Below, piece by piece: positions 18,456-26,867 of a DNA stretch of 64,000 nucleotides; position 1 is the first letter of the stretch, and each line of letters begins with the position of its first letter. The position numbers and the translations under genes were made by a program. This stretch comes from Pedobacter sp. B4-66. Lineage in GTDB: Bacteria; Bacteroidota; Bacteroidia; Sphingobacteriales; Sphingobacteriaceae. The stretch is taken from the NCBI RefSeq assembly GCF_018492665.1, contig NZ_JAFVME010000003.1, positions 186,001 through 250,000 on the forward strand, read 5' to 3'. Below the pieces are notes generated by a model. That model saw nothing but the letters and a program-made list of their open reading frames with translations, searched no databases and was not told the origin of the DNA.

Positions 18456-19154
18456 ATGGCAAAGCTCCTTAAAAAACCTCAGATATATAATTCAAGTTTT
18501 GAGTTCTTAAATCAAGTAAAAGAAAACAACAATAGAGAGTGGTTTAGCTTGTGCAAAGAAGAGTTTCAAAAAGAACAAGGTCTTATTGAGGATTTTGCAG
18601 AAGCTTTATTAAAAGAACTTAATATCGATGATGTAATTGAAACTCCATCAGGTAAGAATAGTGTGTATCGTATTTATAGAGATACACGGTTTTCTAAGGA
18701 TAAAACACCTTACAAAACGTATTGGAGTGGTAGCTTTAGGCGTGCAACGAAATATCGCAGAGGCGGATATTATTATCATATTGAGCAAGGCAACAGTTTT
18801 ATTGCTGGCGGATTTTGGGGGCCTTCTGCACTGGATTTAAAGCAAGTAAGAGAGCATATCGCTTTTGACGCCACACCTTTAAGGGAAATACTAACTAGTG
18901 ATTTATTTGTTGCAACTTTCAAATCGCTGAAAGGAGAGCAACTGAAAACCACTCCTAAAGGCTTCAGGTCAGATCACGAGAATATTGATTTGTTGAGGTA
19001 TAAGCAGTTTTTACTGGTAAGACATTTTACTGATGAGGAAGTTTTAAGTGAATTCTTCTTTGAAGAAGCTGTTAAAACTTTCACGAATATGCGACCATTT
19101 TTCGATTATATGAGTGAGGTATTGACTACAGATATCAATGGAATAGAAGTCTAA
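18456..19154 (+). CDS. DUF2461 family protein
   Basis: 232 residues. It matches the TIGR02453/DUF2461 family: an N-terminal FLNQVKENNNREWF motif, the central YRDTRFSKDKTPYKT segment and a GGFWGP stretch. The family is widespread and uncharacterised. The gene ends immediately before the universal-stress gene on the opposite strand (adjacent stop codons). Confidence 0.88.
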   Translation: MAKLLKKPQIYNSSFEFLNQVKENNNREWFSLCKEEFQKEQGLIEDFAEALLKELNIDDVIETPSGKNSVYRIYRDTRFSKDKTPYKTYWSGSFRRATKYRRGGYYYHIEQGNSFIAGGFWGPSALDLKQVREHIAFDATPLREILTSDLFVATFKSLKGEQLKTTPKGFRSDHENIDLLRYKQFLLVRHFTDEEVLSEFFFEEAVKTFTNMRPFFDYMSEVLTTDINGIEV

Positions 19155-19994
19155 TTAATTCTGAGCTTCTTTTAGAATTAATAAAGGTAACTGAGTGTTT
19201 AAGGCCAGTTTTCTTGTTATGCTTTTATGAAATAGACCTTCGAAGAAACCATAAGTTTTTGCAATTATAATTACAATTCCAGATTGATGTTCCTTCGCAA
19301 ATTCCATGATGCCGAACGCAACATCTTTATTATCTGTGTAATGGTACTCCGGTGCTTCGTTATCCCACAGCGCATGTAAATGGTATTGCTCGGTTATGAT
19401 GTCGGGGTTAAAGTGTTGTGATTCGTTGTGATCAACATTTAAAAGCAAAAGCTTTGCATTTAAGGAATGAACAAATTCCTTTATGGTAAGAACAGGACTG
19501 CATTGAGTTACATCTTTTAGATCACAACTCAACACTACATTTTTTATTATTTTATAGCTTGATTCATTAGGTACAACTAACACGGGTGTTCTTGAATGTT
19601 TAACAATGCTTATGGTGTTACTACCAATTAAGGCTGTTAATCCTCGGCTTTTGCCGGTTACTCCTATAACTACGAGTGATTCGGGATATTGCTTACCAAG
19701 CAAATCTAAACCTGTTGCTGTGGGTGTATCGTTGGTGAGAATAGTTATTATGGCATCTTCTGAGCACGAGTCTGCAATTGCTAGTTTTAGATTGATAAGA
19801 GAGTTGGTACTTTTCTCATGTAAAATGTGGCTATCCTGATACTCAGGGAAGGGGATTTCTGTAGCAATAGGTAGTTCGTACGAATGGTATAGTATAATTT
19901 GCTTCACGCTAAGCTGTTTACTTAAAGAAGCTGCATATCTGGCCGCATTTAATGCAGAGGCAGAGAAATCAGTGGCAATGATGATTGTTTTCAT
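19155..19994 (-). CDS. Universal stress protein, two UspA domains
   Basis: 279 residues made of two tandem UspA folds (about 1-145 and 148-279). Domain 1 keeps the ATP-binding pattern G-x2-G-x9-GS (GVTGKSRG...GSNTISIV, about 115-135) followed by VLVVP. Domain 2 is degenerate in this motif. Usp proteins help cells survive stress, often under low oxygen or growth arrest. It is transcribed towards and abuts the DUF2461 gene. Confidence 0.9.
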   Translation of the reverse strand: MKTIIIATDFSASALNAARYAASLSKQLSVKQIILYHSYELPIATEIPFPEYQDSHILHEKSTNSLINLKLAIADSCSEDAIITILTNDTPTATGLDLLGKQYPESLVVIGVTGKSRGLTALIGSNTISIVKHSRTPVLVVPNESSYKIIKNVVLSCDLKDVTQCSPVLTIKEFVHSLNAKLLLLNVDHNESQHFNPDIITEQYHLHALWDNEAPEYHYTDNKDVAFGIMEFAKEHQSGIVIIIAKTYGFFEGLFHKSITRKLALNTQLPLLILKEAQN

Positions 19995-20240
19995 GATTTA
20001 GCTCTTGATTCAATCTTTATAACAATCGTGATTAATTAATGTTCTTTTTTTTGTGAAGTAGTTACTACCTAAGAATTCCAGGTCTAAAGAAATTTTCCAC
20101 CCCTTCATTGTGCAAAGTATTTCACAAGTATGCGCAAATAACTGTGAAAAATTTACAATATACTGGACAACTAATTAAAGTATGATTCATTGATTATAAT
20201 TAGTATGTAAATTCATATCAGTCAAACTGACTTAGTTTAC

Positions 20241-20591
20241 AGAACACGATTTATTACAAGAAGATTCGGGAATGCACTGGGGTTAAATGGGGTGGTTATT
20301 CTACGATTTAGGGCGTAAATTGAAATATGAGGGTTCATTACAGTAACAGATTCAGGCATTACAAGATGTTTTATGACGATTCCTGAAGCAGTACAATTAG
20401 TGCTAGAGGTATCTGCAATGAGGAAAGAGGGTGAGATTTTTATTCCCGATATGGGAGAACCAATTAAGATTTTGAATTTGGCTATAAATATGATCAAGTT
20501 AGTTGGGTTTGCGCTTTATGCTAATATTAAAATTTGCTTCACCGGATTACGACCTGGGGAGAAATTGTATGAAGAATTACTCTGCTTTTAA
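20241..20591 (+). pseudogene. Decayed 3' fragment of a CapD/PglF-type nucleotide-sugar dehydratase gene
   Basis: In one frame the translation reads RFGNALGLNGVVILRF, then TVTDSGITRCFMTIPEA, then FTGLRPGEKLYEELL near the end: this is the C-terminal third of polysaccharide-biosynthesis epimerase/dehydratases (typical RFGNVLGSNGSV, RYFMTIPEA and FTGLRPGEKLYEEL). Two in-frame stops (TAA 20316-20318, TGA 20328-20330) interrupt it, and the NAD-binding and catalytic parts are absent. An ATG at 20373 could start a 72-residue peptide, but that is unlikely to be functional. No intact capsule genes surround it. Confidence 0.85.
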
Positions 20592-20643
20592 TATATCTAT
20601 ATATCTACCTAAGAAATATGTGAAAAGATAAAAGCAAATTTAT

Positions 20644-21741
20644 ATGGGATCAAATTTTAATGAGTTTTCCATTATGCAGTCTTGTGCCGAGATTAGTTTA
20701 TGGTCTTATTGGGACATCGATTTAATATGCCGTTTTGCAAACAAGGAGTTTTTTAAATGGTGGGCAAAAACCCCAGAAGAATTGTTAGGCATTGTAAGTC
20801 TAAGAGTTTTGTTAAATGGTAGTTACCATGAGCATCACCTGCCTTATGTAAACAAAGTCCTTGATGGTCAGTTGCAAAAATATCAATCCGAAATAAAAAC
20901 GATCACAGGTGAAAAATGTCCAGTTACAATAATATATTATCCTGATATTGAGAATGGGAACGTAATAGGTTTTTTTGCTAATATTTATAACAAGGATTTA
21001 TCGCGGATTCAGGGAGATAATACTTTAGGTGATAAATTCCGTAATAATCCCGAGTCTGGTTCAGGACATGATCTAACGGCTAATAAAAGCCATCAGATTG
21101 CTGATTACCTTGGCACAGTAATCCTTACAGGATTTCCAACAGTAGAACAGCTGTCGATTCAGCATAATATTTCTGTTTCAAAACTCATGCGCGATTTTAA
21201 AGCAACTTACCAAACCAGCCCATATCTCTATTACAGACGATTACAAATGGAGTTTGCAGAGCAGTACATAAGTAGAACAGGATGCAGTAAGAAACAAATG
21301 GCATTTATGTTGGGGTTTTCTAATCCCGCAAATTATACTTTGTGTTATAACAGATACAAGAGAAGTAAAGGAGAAAAAATTGGGAAACGAACTTTTGTTG
21401 AAGATATTTATGAACGAAACAGAATTTTTATAGCCCAATTTCCTATGCCTGTTGCAATGTTTGATGTAGATATGAATTATCTGTTAGCTTCTGAACAATG
21501 GATGACAGAATTTGATCTTCATGAAGGAGATCCAGCGGGTTTAAACTTCTTTGATCTTTTTACTGAAGCGGGTTCAGGTCTTGAAATCTTAAAGGATAGA
21601 TTTTCTAAAGGAACAATAAGCAATTGTGTCGGAACTTACGATTTCTATAACAAGGGGCACTTGCTCAAGTGTATTGTAAATCTTTGGCGTAATGAATCAG
21701 ATAAAATAAATGGAGTAATAATTTATGTTGCTCCATTATAA
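20644..21741 (+). CDS. PAS - AraC-type HTH - PAS regulator
   Basis: 365 residues. An N-terminal PAS-like region (about 12-120, SYWDIDLICRFANKEFFKWW) is followed by an AraC-type double helix-turn-helix (about 160-245; VEQLSIQHNISVSKLMRDF and KKQMAFMLGFSNPANY) and a second PAS-like region (about 255-360, PMPVAMFDVDMNYLLAS). Placing the AraC DNA-binding domain between two sensor-like domains is unusual, since it is normally at the C-terminus. It is probably a transcription factor sensing a small molecule or redox state. A strong terminator follows. Confidence 0.78.
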   Translation: MGSNFNEFSIMQSCAEISLWSYWDIDLICRFANKEFFKWWAKTPEELLGIVSLRVLLNGSYHEHHLPYVNKVLDGQLQKYQSEIKTITGEKCPVTIIYYPDIENGNVIGFFANIYNKDLSRIQGDNTLGDKFRNNPESGSGHDLTANKSHQIADYLGTVILTGFPTVEQLSIQHNISVSKLMRDFKATYQTSPYLYYRRLQMEFAEQYISRTGCSKKQMAFMLGFSNPANYTLCYNRYKRSKGEKIGKRTFVEDIYERNRIFIAQFPMPVAMFDVDMNYLLASEQWMTEFDLHEGDPAGLNFFDLFTEAGSGLEILKDRFSKGTISNCVGTYDFYNKGHLLKCIVNLWRNESDKINGVIIYVAPL

Positions 21742-21754
21742 GAGTATAATTTAG

Positions 21755-21798
21755 AAAACGAAAAGAGCCTTTATCATAATAGAGGCTCTTTTCGTTTT
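21755..21798. terminator. Strong bidirectional hairpin terminator
   Basis: A perfect 16-bp stem (21755-21770 with 21783-21798; AGAGCCT/AGGCTCT at the top) encloses a 12-nt loop, with A-runs on the left and T-runs on the right, so it can work in both directions. It follows the PAS/AraC gene by 14 bp. Confidence 0.9.
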
Positions 21799-21903
21799 TT
21801 ATTCTGTGGCTCCATGACTTTTTGCAATATTTCGAAATATATAAGCCTAAGTACAAACATGATTATGATAAAAATCTTTAAATTGCGCAATTAGAAAATT
21901 AAA

Positions 21904-22341
21904 TTGATGAAAACATATATTTTACTAGTATTATTTGTGATTGGCCTTAATACTTTTGCAAGTGCACAAAAGAAGATACCAACAGCTCAAGAATTAACTG
22001 TTAAGAATATTGATGAATTAAATGAGCGTGTGGTGCTGAGTCCAACTCAGAAAAGCGTAATCTATAATTACTTGTTTGATATGTATCGTCAACAACTTGA
22101 CCTTGTAAAAAAGCAACAGGCTGGAACTTCTAAAGAAGATGATGTTACAAAATTTTACAAGTTTCAAAATGAAACAAATGATAACATCAAGAATATTCTA
22201 AAGGGCGATCAGATCACTGAGTTCGATAAATTACAGGAAGAACGCCTTAATGGTGATAACAAAAAGAAAAAAGGAAAGAAAGCGAAGAGTAAAGAAGAAG
22301 ATCAGACAACAGGTATTTCTGGGTTGAAATCTCAAAATTAA
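21904..22341 (+). CDS. Small secreted protein of unknown function
   Basis: 145 residues: signal peptide (cleavage after about residue 21, ASAQ), a helical region of about 90 residues (LSPTQKSVIYNYLFDMYRQQ; DQITEFDKLQEERL) similar in style to small Bacteroidota Spy/CpxP-like helical periplasmic proteins, then a Lys-rich tail (NKKKKGKKAKSKEE). No family is assigned with certainty. It lies 128 bp before the 7TM histidine kinase gene. Confidence 0.7.
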   Translation: MMKTYILLVLFVIGLNTFASAQKKIPTAQELTVKNIDELNERVVLSPTQKSVIYNYLFDMYRQQLDLVKKQQAGTSKEDDVTKFYKFQNETNDNIKNILKGDQITEFDKLQEERLNGDNKKKKGKKAKSKEEDQTTGISGLKSQN

Positions 22342-22370
22342 AGTTGCATTGATTTTTTAAATGCTGTTTG

Positions 22371-22389
22371 TTATGATTCACGATCATAA
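22371..22389. repeat. 7-bp inverted repeat before the 7TM kinase gene
   Basis: TTATGAT-TCACG-ATCATAA is a perfect 7-bp inverted repeat with a 5-nt loop, located between the small secreted protein and the kinase gene. It could be an operator or a weak mRNA 3' structure; no T-tract follows. Confidence 0.35.
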
Positions 22390-22468
22390 TTACAGTTATT
22401 TATTTGAAATGTGAGTTATCTTTTATATCTTATGGTGAAATAATTTATCGGCGTATAGCCATCCCTAG

Positions 22469-24451
22469 ATGAGATTTTTCAGTCTAATACTGTTGTTGTC
22501 ATTTTCCTTATGTTCCATAGCTAGAGAAGATACCATCCGGCTTGGAAAACAGGATTATACTAATATCGGTAAACAAATATTATATTACGAGGATCCAACA
22601 AATAATCTAACTCTTAAAGAGGTAAAAGATTTATACATTGATGGTAAATTCCTTCCATCTCAAAAAGATGTCCTTAATTTTGGTAACACCAAGTCTACAT
22701 TTTGGATAAGATTAGTTTATCAAGACAATACAGGTTCTGGTGGTTTTGTTGTGGTCGATGCTCCTAATTTGGAGGTAGTTGACTATTACATTATTGACAG
22801 TAACGGCAGTGCTAAATTAATACACTCCGGTAGTCTTAGCGTTAAAACAGAGGGAGTAATTGCAAATAATAACTTTATCTTTTCACTCCCTGAGCCAGTC
22901 ATTGCAAATGATATTAAAGAGATTTACCTACGGGTAAAAACAAATAACTTTATGTTGTTGCCTATCAAGGTAGTAACGCATCAAACTTATATAGCAGGTT
23001 CTTCATGGAAAGAACATCTCGAATCCATTTACATTGGAGTTCTAATAACTTTATTCCTATTTAACATCTTTTTGTATATCAGTTTGCATGAGAAAATGTA
23101 TCTCTTTTATGGCTTGTACCTGCTTGCTGGTTTTGTATATCTTGTACTGTACTTAAGGGGGTATGGGTATCTCATTGGATATGATTTTAGGTCGATTTTA
23201 AATAAGTATCCCCATGTGTTTTTAGCGATATCGTCAATGGCAGGTATCTTGTTTTCATGGAAGTTTCTGAATTTACAAGTATTGATTCCTCGAATTAAGC
23301 CTGTATACTACATAATGATGGGACTTGGAGTAGCTTTGATGTTTGTGAGTCTGCTTGGCTACAAAAGCTTTGCAGCTTCAATGATTCAGTATACAACAAT
23401 TTTTATTTCAATAGGACTGGGTATTGCTGGGATTGCATCATGGAAATATGGACATAGGCCTGCTAAATTTTATATGCTTGCCTGGTTTTTTAGGGTTGGA
23501 GGGGTCATTTTAGTAAACTTGAATTTAAGAGGGATATTAGAAGTAAGAGATTATACTTTTGAGATTTTCCCTATTACGACTACGATAGAAATGTTGTTGT
23601 TAGCTTTTGCTTTGGGGGATCGTTATAGTATGTTAATTGGTAGTGAACGTAAAGCGAGAGAGAAAATTATGCAGCTTATACAAACCCACAATCAACGATT
23701 GGAACACGTTGTAGAGGAACGGACATTAAAATTAAGTGAAACAATAGTTGAACTTGAATCCTCGAATAGAGTGAAAGATAAGTTGTTCTCCATTATAGCA
23801 CATGATTTAAGAACTCCCTTTAATAGCTTACAAAGCATATTCTCATTAAAGGATATGGGAATGCTGAGCTATGAAGAGCTTGATATGTTACTTAATGCGA
23901 ATCGTAAAAACATAGATCAAATGAGGCTTACGCTAGATAATCTATTGTTTTGGGCTAAAGATCAAATGAAACAAGTAAGCGTCCAATTTACAGAGTTTGA
24001 TCTTAAAAAGCTATCAGAGGTCTTAATGTTGGTGTATGAGCCAATAGCACACTCAAAGAATATTAAACTAGAGCTTAATGCAATAGGCGAAAACATGGTG
24101 TATGCAGATGAAAATCAAGTAAAACTTGTTTTAAGAAACTTGCTAGATAATGCAGTAAAGTTTTCTCCTGAAGATAATAAAATTTCTATAAATCTTGTCC
24201 GTCAAGCGAAAGGATTAAGGGTTGCGGTTCATAACGTAGTTTTAAATATTGCCGAAGCAAAAATTGCTATTGAAAAGGGAGACGAGAGCAATTCTATAAC
24301 AAATGGGAATGATATAAGTACAGGCCTCGGGCTTCAGTTATGTAGGGAATATACAAAAGCAAACGGAACTGAGTTGCAGCAAGTTATTGTAGACAACGGA
24401 ATAGAATTGTATTTCTTTTTATCTGGAAGTTCAAGTACACCTGCAGCCTGA
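22469..24451 (+). CDS. 7TMR-DISM sensor histidine kinase with degenerate ATP-binding region
   Basis: 660 residues. Signal peptide, periplasmic 7TMR-DISM extracellular domain (about 25-175), seven-helix membrane block (about 185-390), a coiled-coil linker, a HisKA dimerisation domain with phospho-acceptor His445 (IIAHDLRTPF), and a HATPase domain. The N box NLLDNAVKFSPE (about 557) and G2 box GLGLQLCRE (about 619) are present, but the expected D-x-G-x-G G1 box is replaced by VHNVVLNIAE (about 588-597). It probably signals to an unlinked regulator; catalytic activity is uncertain. Confidence 0.87.
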   Translation: MRFFSLILLLSFSLCSIAREDTIRLGKQDYTNIGKQILYYEDPTNNLTLKEVKDLYIDGKFLPSQKDVLNFGNTKSTFWIRLVYQDNTGSGGFVVVDAPNLEVVDYYIIDSNGSAKLIHSGSLSVKTEGVIANNNFIFSLPEPVIANDIKEIYLRVKTNNFMLLPIKVVTHQTYIAGSSWKEHLESIYIGVLITLFLFNIFLYISLHEKMYLFYGLYLLAGFVYLVLYLRGYGYLIGYDFRSILNKYPHVFLAISSMAGILFSWKFLNLQVLIPRIKPVYYIMMGLGVALMFVSLLGYKSFAASMIQYTTIFISIGLGIAGIASWKYGHRPAKFYMLAWFFRVGGVILVNLNLRGILEVRDYTFEIFPITTTIEMLLLAFALGDRYSMLIGSERKAREKIMQLIQTHNQRLEHVVEERTLKLSETIVELESSNRVKDKLFSIIAHDLRTPFNSLQSIFSLKDMGMLSYEELDMLLNANRKNIDQMRLTLDNLLFWAKDQMKQVSVQFTEFDLKKLSEVLMLVYEPIAHSKNIKLELNAIGENMVYADENQVKLVLRNLLDNAVKFSPEDNKISINLVRQAKGLRVAVHNVVLNIAEAKIAIEKGDESNSITNGNDISTGLGLQLCREYTKANGTELQQVIVDNGIELYFFLSGSSSTPAA

Positions 24452-24578
24452 TAAAGTGCTTAGTATGGTAATTATTTTCACAATTAGTCGCTCCCATTCC
24501 TCATAAATCTTCACAAAATAATTTCAATAAATTGAGTATCGCTACTCTTAGCTTGTAAGGGGCACTTTTTGCCATTTA

Positions 24579-24597
24579 TTATAGTTTGGTACTATAA
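24579..24597. promoter_or_regulatory. Inverted repeat upstream of HTH regulator
   Basis: TTATAGT-TTGGT-ACTATAA is a perfect 7-bp inverted repeat with a 5-bp spacer, centred about 41 bp upstream of the HTH start (24629). It is a candidate autoregulatory operator. Confidence 0.45.
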
Positions 24598-24628
24598 CTG
24601 AACTGTATATAATCATACAAATACTCCT

Positions 24629-24886
24629 ATGAAAAATCATCGTAGACATATCAAGTCTCGTTTTTTGAATGAGAATATAGATTTAGAAGATTATAAAGAA
24701 CAACTACGTTCTATTAGATTAGCAGTAGCTATTAGGAACGTATTAGACTTGCGTAATATATCCGTAGCTGAGTTTGCAGCAATAATGGGTAAAGACAGAT
24801 CTACAATAAATAAATGGTTAAGTGGAACCTATTGTTTCAGTTTAAGTACATTATATGAAATCACTGAAGGACTAGGTATATTATAG
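24629..24886 (+). CDS. Small HTH (XRE-type) DNA-binding protein
   Basis: 85 residues. The C-terminal half is a Cro/CI-type helix-turn-helix (ISVAEFAAIMGKDRSTINKW, about 47-67), preceded by a charged helix. This size is typical of antitoxin-like or orphan XRE regulators. No toxin gene adjoins it: the upstream gene is a kinase and the downstream gene is on the opposite strand. An inverted repeat just upstream may be its own operator. Confidence 0.8.
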   Translation: MKNHRRHIKSRFLNENIDLEDYKEQLRSIRLAVAIRNVLDLRNISVAEFAAIMGKDRSTINKWLSGTYCFSLSTLYEITEGLGIL

Positions 24887-24910
24887 CTAACTCTTCAGCG
24901 ATTTTGCTCA

Positions 24911-26737
24911 TTAAAACTTTAATAGATTAAGATTAACTGCCATTCTATTAAGTTTATTTACCTGATCATTATTCCAAATTAACCGCTTTAAATCAGATTT
25001 ATCTATTATGTCATGATAGTAGTTAATTCCCTCAATAAGTTGAGTACAAAATTTAGTGAGATATTGACTTTTCTTTAAACTTGATTTATCCATTTGTGAA
25101 TTTGAATCCCCAGGCTGTAAATTCAAATCAGAAATAAATGTTTCTATTTCCTTTTTAAGATAACTAACATAAAGTCCAAGTTCTTTAATAAATACATTGG
25201 GTCTATCAATACCTTTCAGCAAATCATTTCGACCATATATATGACCTACCATTTCATTCAAGGTGTATTGTTTGGAGAAATAAGCAATATTTGGCCCAGG
25301 ACAGATACTTACAGCCTTATTTTCCCTTTGTTTAAGTATGTCCGTTTTTAGATAGGCAGAAGAACACAGACCTTCGCATAGACAGACTTTTTCGGTAATC
25401 AAATCTGTTTTGTTCTTTAGGTCGTCTGGTTGGAGATTTAAAGTCTTTAGTTGCTCTAATTTAAGATTTTGATACTGTCGTGATGCTGTACATATAGGCT
25501 CTATAGTAAATTCTGTATTGCTGCATAGGTATTTTTTAGTGCAAGGACTTCCTGGGCGTTTCTTAGCAATTCTTTCCAGTCTTTGTAATTCTGCAGTGCT
25601 TTTTCTGAAATTGTTAAATGGAACCCCTAGAGGAGAGGAGTTACTAAGATAGAAGTCATTTTCAGTGGAGCTGCTAAGGTCATTTAATGTTTGTTCATCT
25701 ACATTTGTTGCTTCGGGCACTAATAGGAATGGACTTCCCCAGCCTGCGGCATCAAGTTGGTAATAATTAATTAGATATTGATGTTCATCTGCTGTACCTA
25801 TTCCTCCCTGGTAGGTAACTCTTTGTTCTGGCTTCCAGTCAGAATCAATATTTATTTCCTTCGTCCGATATATGTCTGAGCATATTTTAAACAGTTCAGT
25901 ATATAACTCTGACCTTTTCTCTTTAAATTCCTGGAGTATCGGCCCCATAAGTAGCCCGTCAGTGGCAAAAGCATGGCCACCGCAATTCAATCCTGATTCA
26001 ATTCTGAATTCGGATACCCAAAGTCCCTTCTTAGCTAATACTTTAGCCTGAATAATTGCAGACCGGTAATCGCTCACTTTTAGTATTATTTGTTTTGGAA
26101 ATTCACCTTTATCATTAGGGAAAAAGTCGATAAAGATTTCCATGTAGCCGTATAATCTCTGGTTTAAACCTGCCGAAATGGTTACAGCTGAGTTAAGTGT
26201 GCTTTTTGCGAAACCTCGCAATGCCGCTAATGCGTCGGTATTTTCATCTCCCAGATATATTCCATCATGATAATTTGCCTTATCTACTTTCGACATTATG
26301 TTTACATCGATTTTACCAGCTACAATGCTATCTTTTAGTTCGATCTCAAGTTCCTGTCTTCGATGACCCAGGGTTAATTCTTGCATTAATCTGAATTTTA
26401 ATTTTAATGCAGAGGTTTCAGGCAGTAGCTCAAAGTACTTGTTTAAATCATTACCTTCTTCAAAATCCAGAGTCTTAAGTTCATCAATTTGTTTGTTTAT
26501 TAATTTATTTAATAGATTCAAATAAGCTGTAATTCTCATTGACCGGCTATCCGGAGAGTTCTTAGCAATAAAATGATAGGGCTCGTTATTTAGTTGTGCA
26601 TGATACTTTCTCATTCGTTCCGTAAGTTCGTCGTCAACAATGGAGATGACAGAAGATATACCGTATTTTGCAACTTTTAAAGGGGTATCAATTGAATAAC
26701 CTAATCCAAGAACAGGAATGTGGAAAGTGTGTAGCAT
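24911..26737 (-). CDS. Uncharacterised protein resembling the nitronate monooxygenase/PfaD fold, with C-terminal cysteine clusters
   Basis: 608 residues. The N-terminus IPVLGLGYSIDTPLKVAKYG resembles the first strand and loop of 2-nitropropane dioxygenase-type TIM barrels; later GLNCGGHAFATDG (about 251-263) resembles the FMN-contact GGH motif, and YQGGIGTADEH (about 311-321) with GWGSPFLLVPEA (about 333-344) resembles the final barrel strands. The C-terminal third has Cys-rich stretches (KKYLCSN, PICTAS, CLCEGLCSS, ICPGP) that could bind a metal or Fe-S cluster. The reaction is unknown. It is divergent from the FixL-like kinase and beside the low-oxygen gene block, suggesting a related role (inference). 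Confidence 0.6.
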   Translation of the reverse strand: MLHTFHIPVLGLGYSIDTPLKVAKYGISSVISIVDDELTERMRKYHAQLNNEPYHFIAKNSPDSRSMRITAYLNLLNKLINKQIDELKTLDFEEGNDLNKYFELLPETSALKLKFRLMQELTLGHRRQELEIELKDSIVAGKIDVNIMSKVDKANYHDGIYLGDENTDALAALRGFAKSTLNSAVTISAGLNQRLYGYMEIFIDFFPNDKGEFPKQIILKVSDYRSAIIQAKVLAKKGLWVSEFRIESGLNCGGHAFATDGLLMGPILQEFKEKRSELYTELFKICSDIYRTKEINIDSDWKPEQRVTYQGGIGTADEHQYLINYYQLDAAGWGSPFLLVPEATNVDEQTLNDLSSSTENDFYLSNSSPLGVPFNNFRKSTAELQRLERIAKKRPGSPCTKKYLCSNTEFTIEPICTASRQYQNLKLEQLKTLNLQPDDLKNKTDLITEKVCLCEGLCSSAYLKTDILKQRENKAVSICPGPNIAYFSKQYTLNEMVGHIYGRNDLLKGIDRPNVFIKELGLYVSYLKKEIETFISDLNLQPGDSNSQMDKSSLKKSQYLTKFCTQLIEGINYYHDIIDKSDLKRLIWNNDQVNKLNRMAVNLNLLKF

Positions 26738-26867
26738 GAGTAACTGTTTTATTTAGCAAAGAGAATTATATTAGCATTTGTAAAATATGACGATGGTCAC
26801 TGTTTGTAGTGATTTAGGTTATATCGAGCCTAATCGTGTTTTTATTACATTTGAACAAAGTAAAACT

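Noticed and set aside
20143..20158. TGTGA-AAAATT-TACAA near the universal stress gene, tested as a further Crp/Fnr site
   Set aside because: Only one half matches well, the distance to the start at 19994 is about 150 bp and no -7 element is in place.
24629..24886. Toxin-antitoxin pair with the HTH gene as antitoxin
   Set aside because: No toxin-like ORF adjoins it on either side.
26787..26867. Upstream ATG start of the FixL-like kinase
   Set aside because: The 27 extra residues do not resemble the family; the PAS domain starts just after the ATG at 26868.
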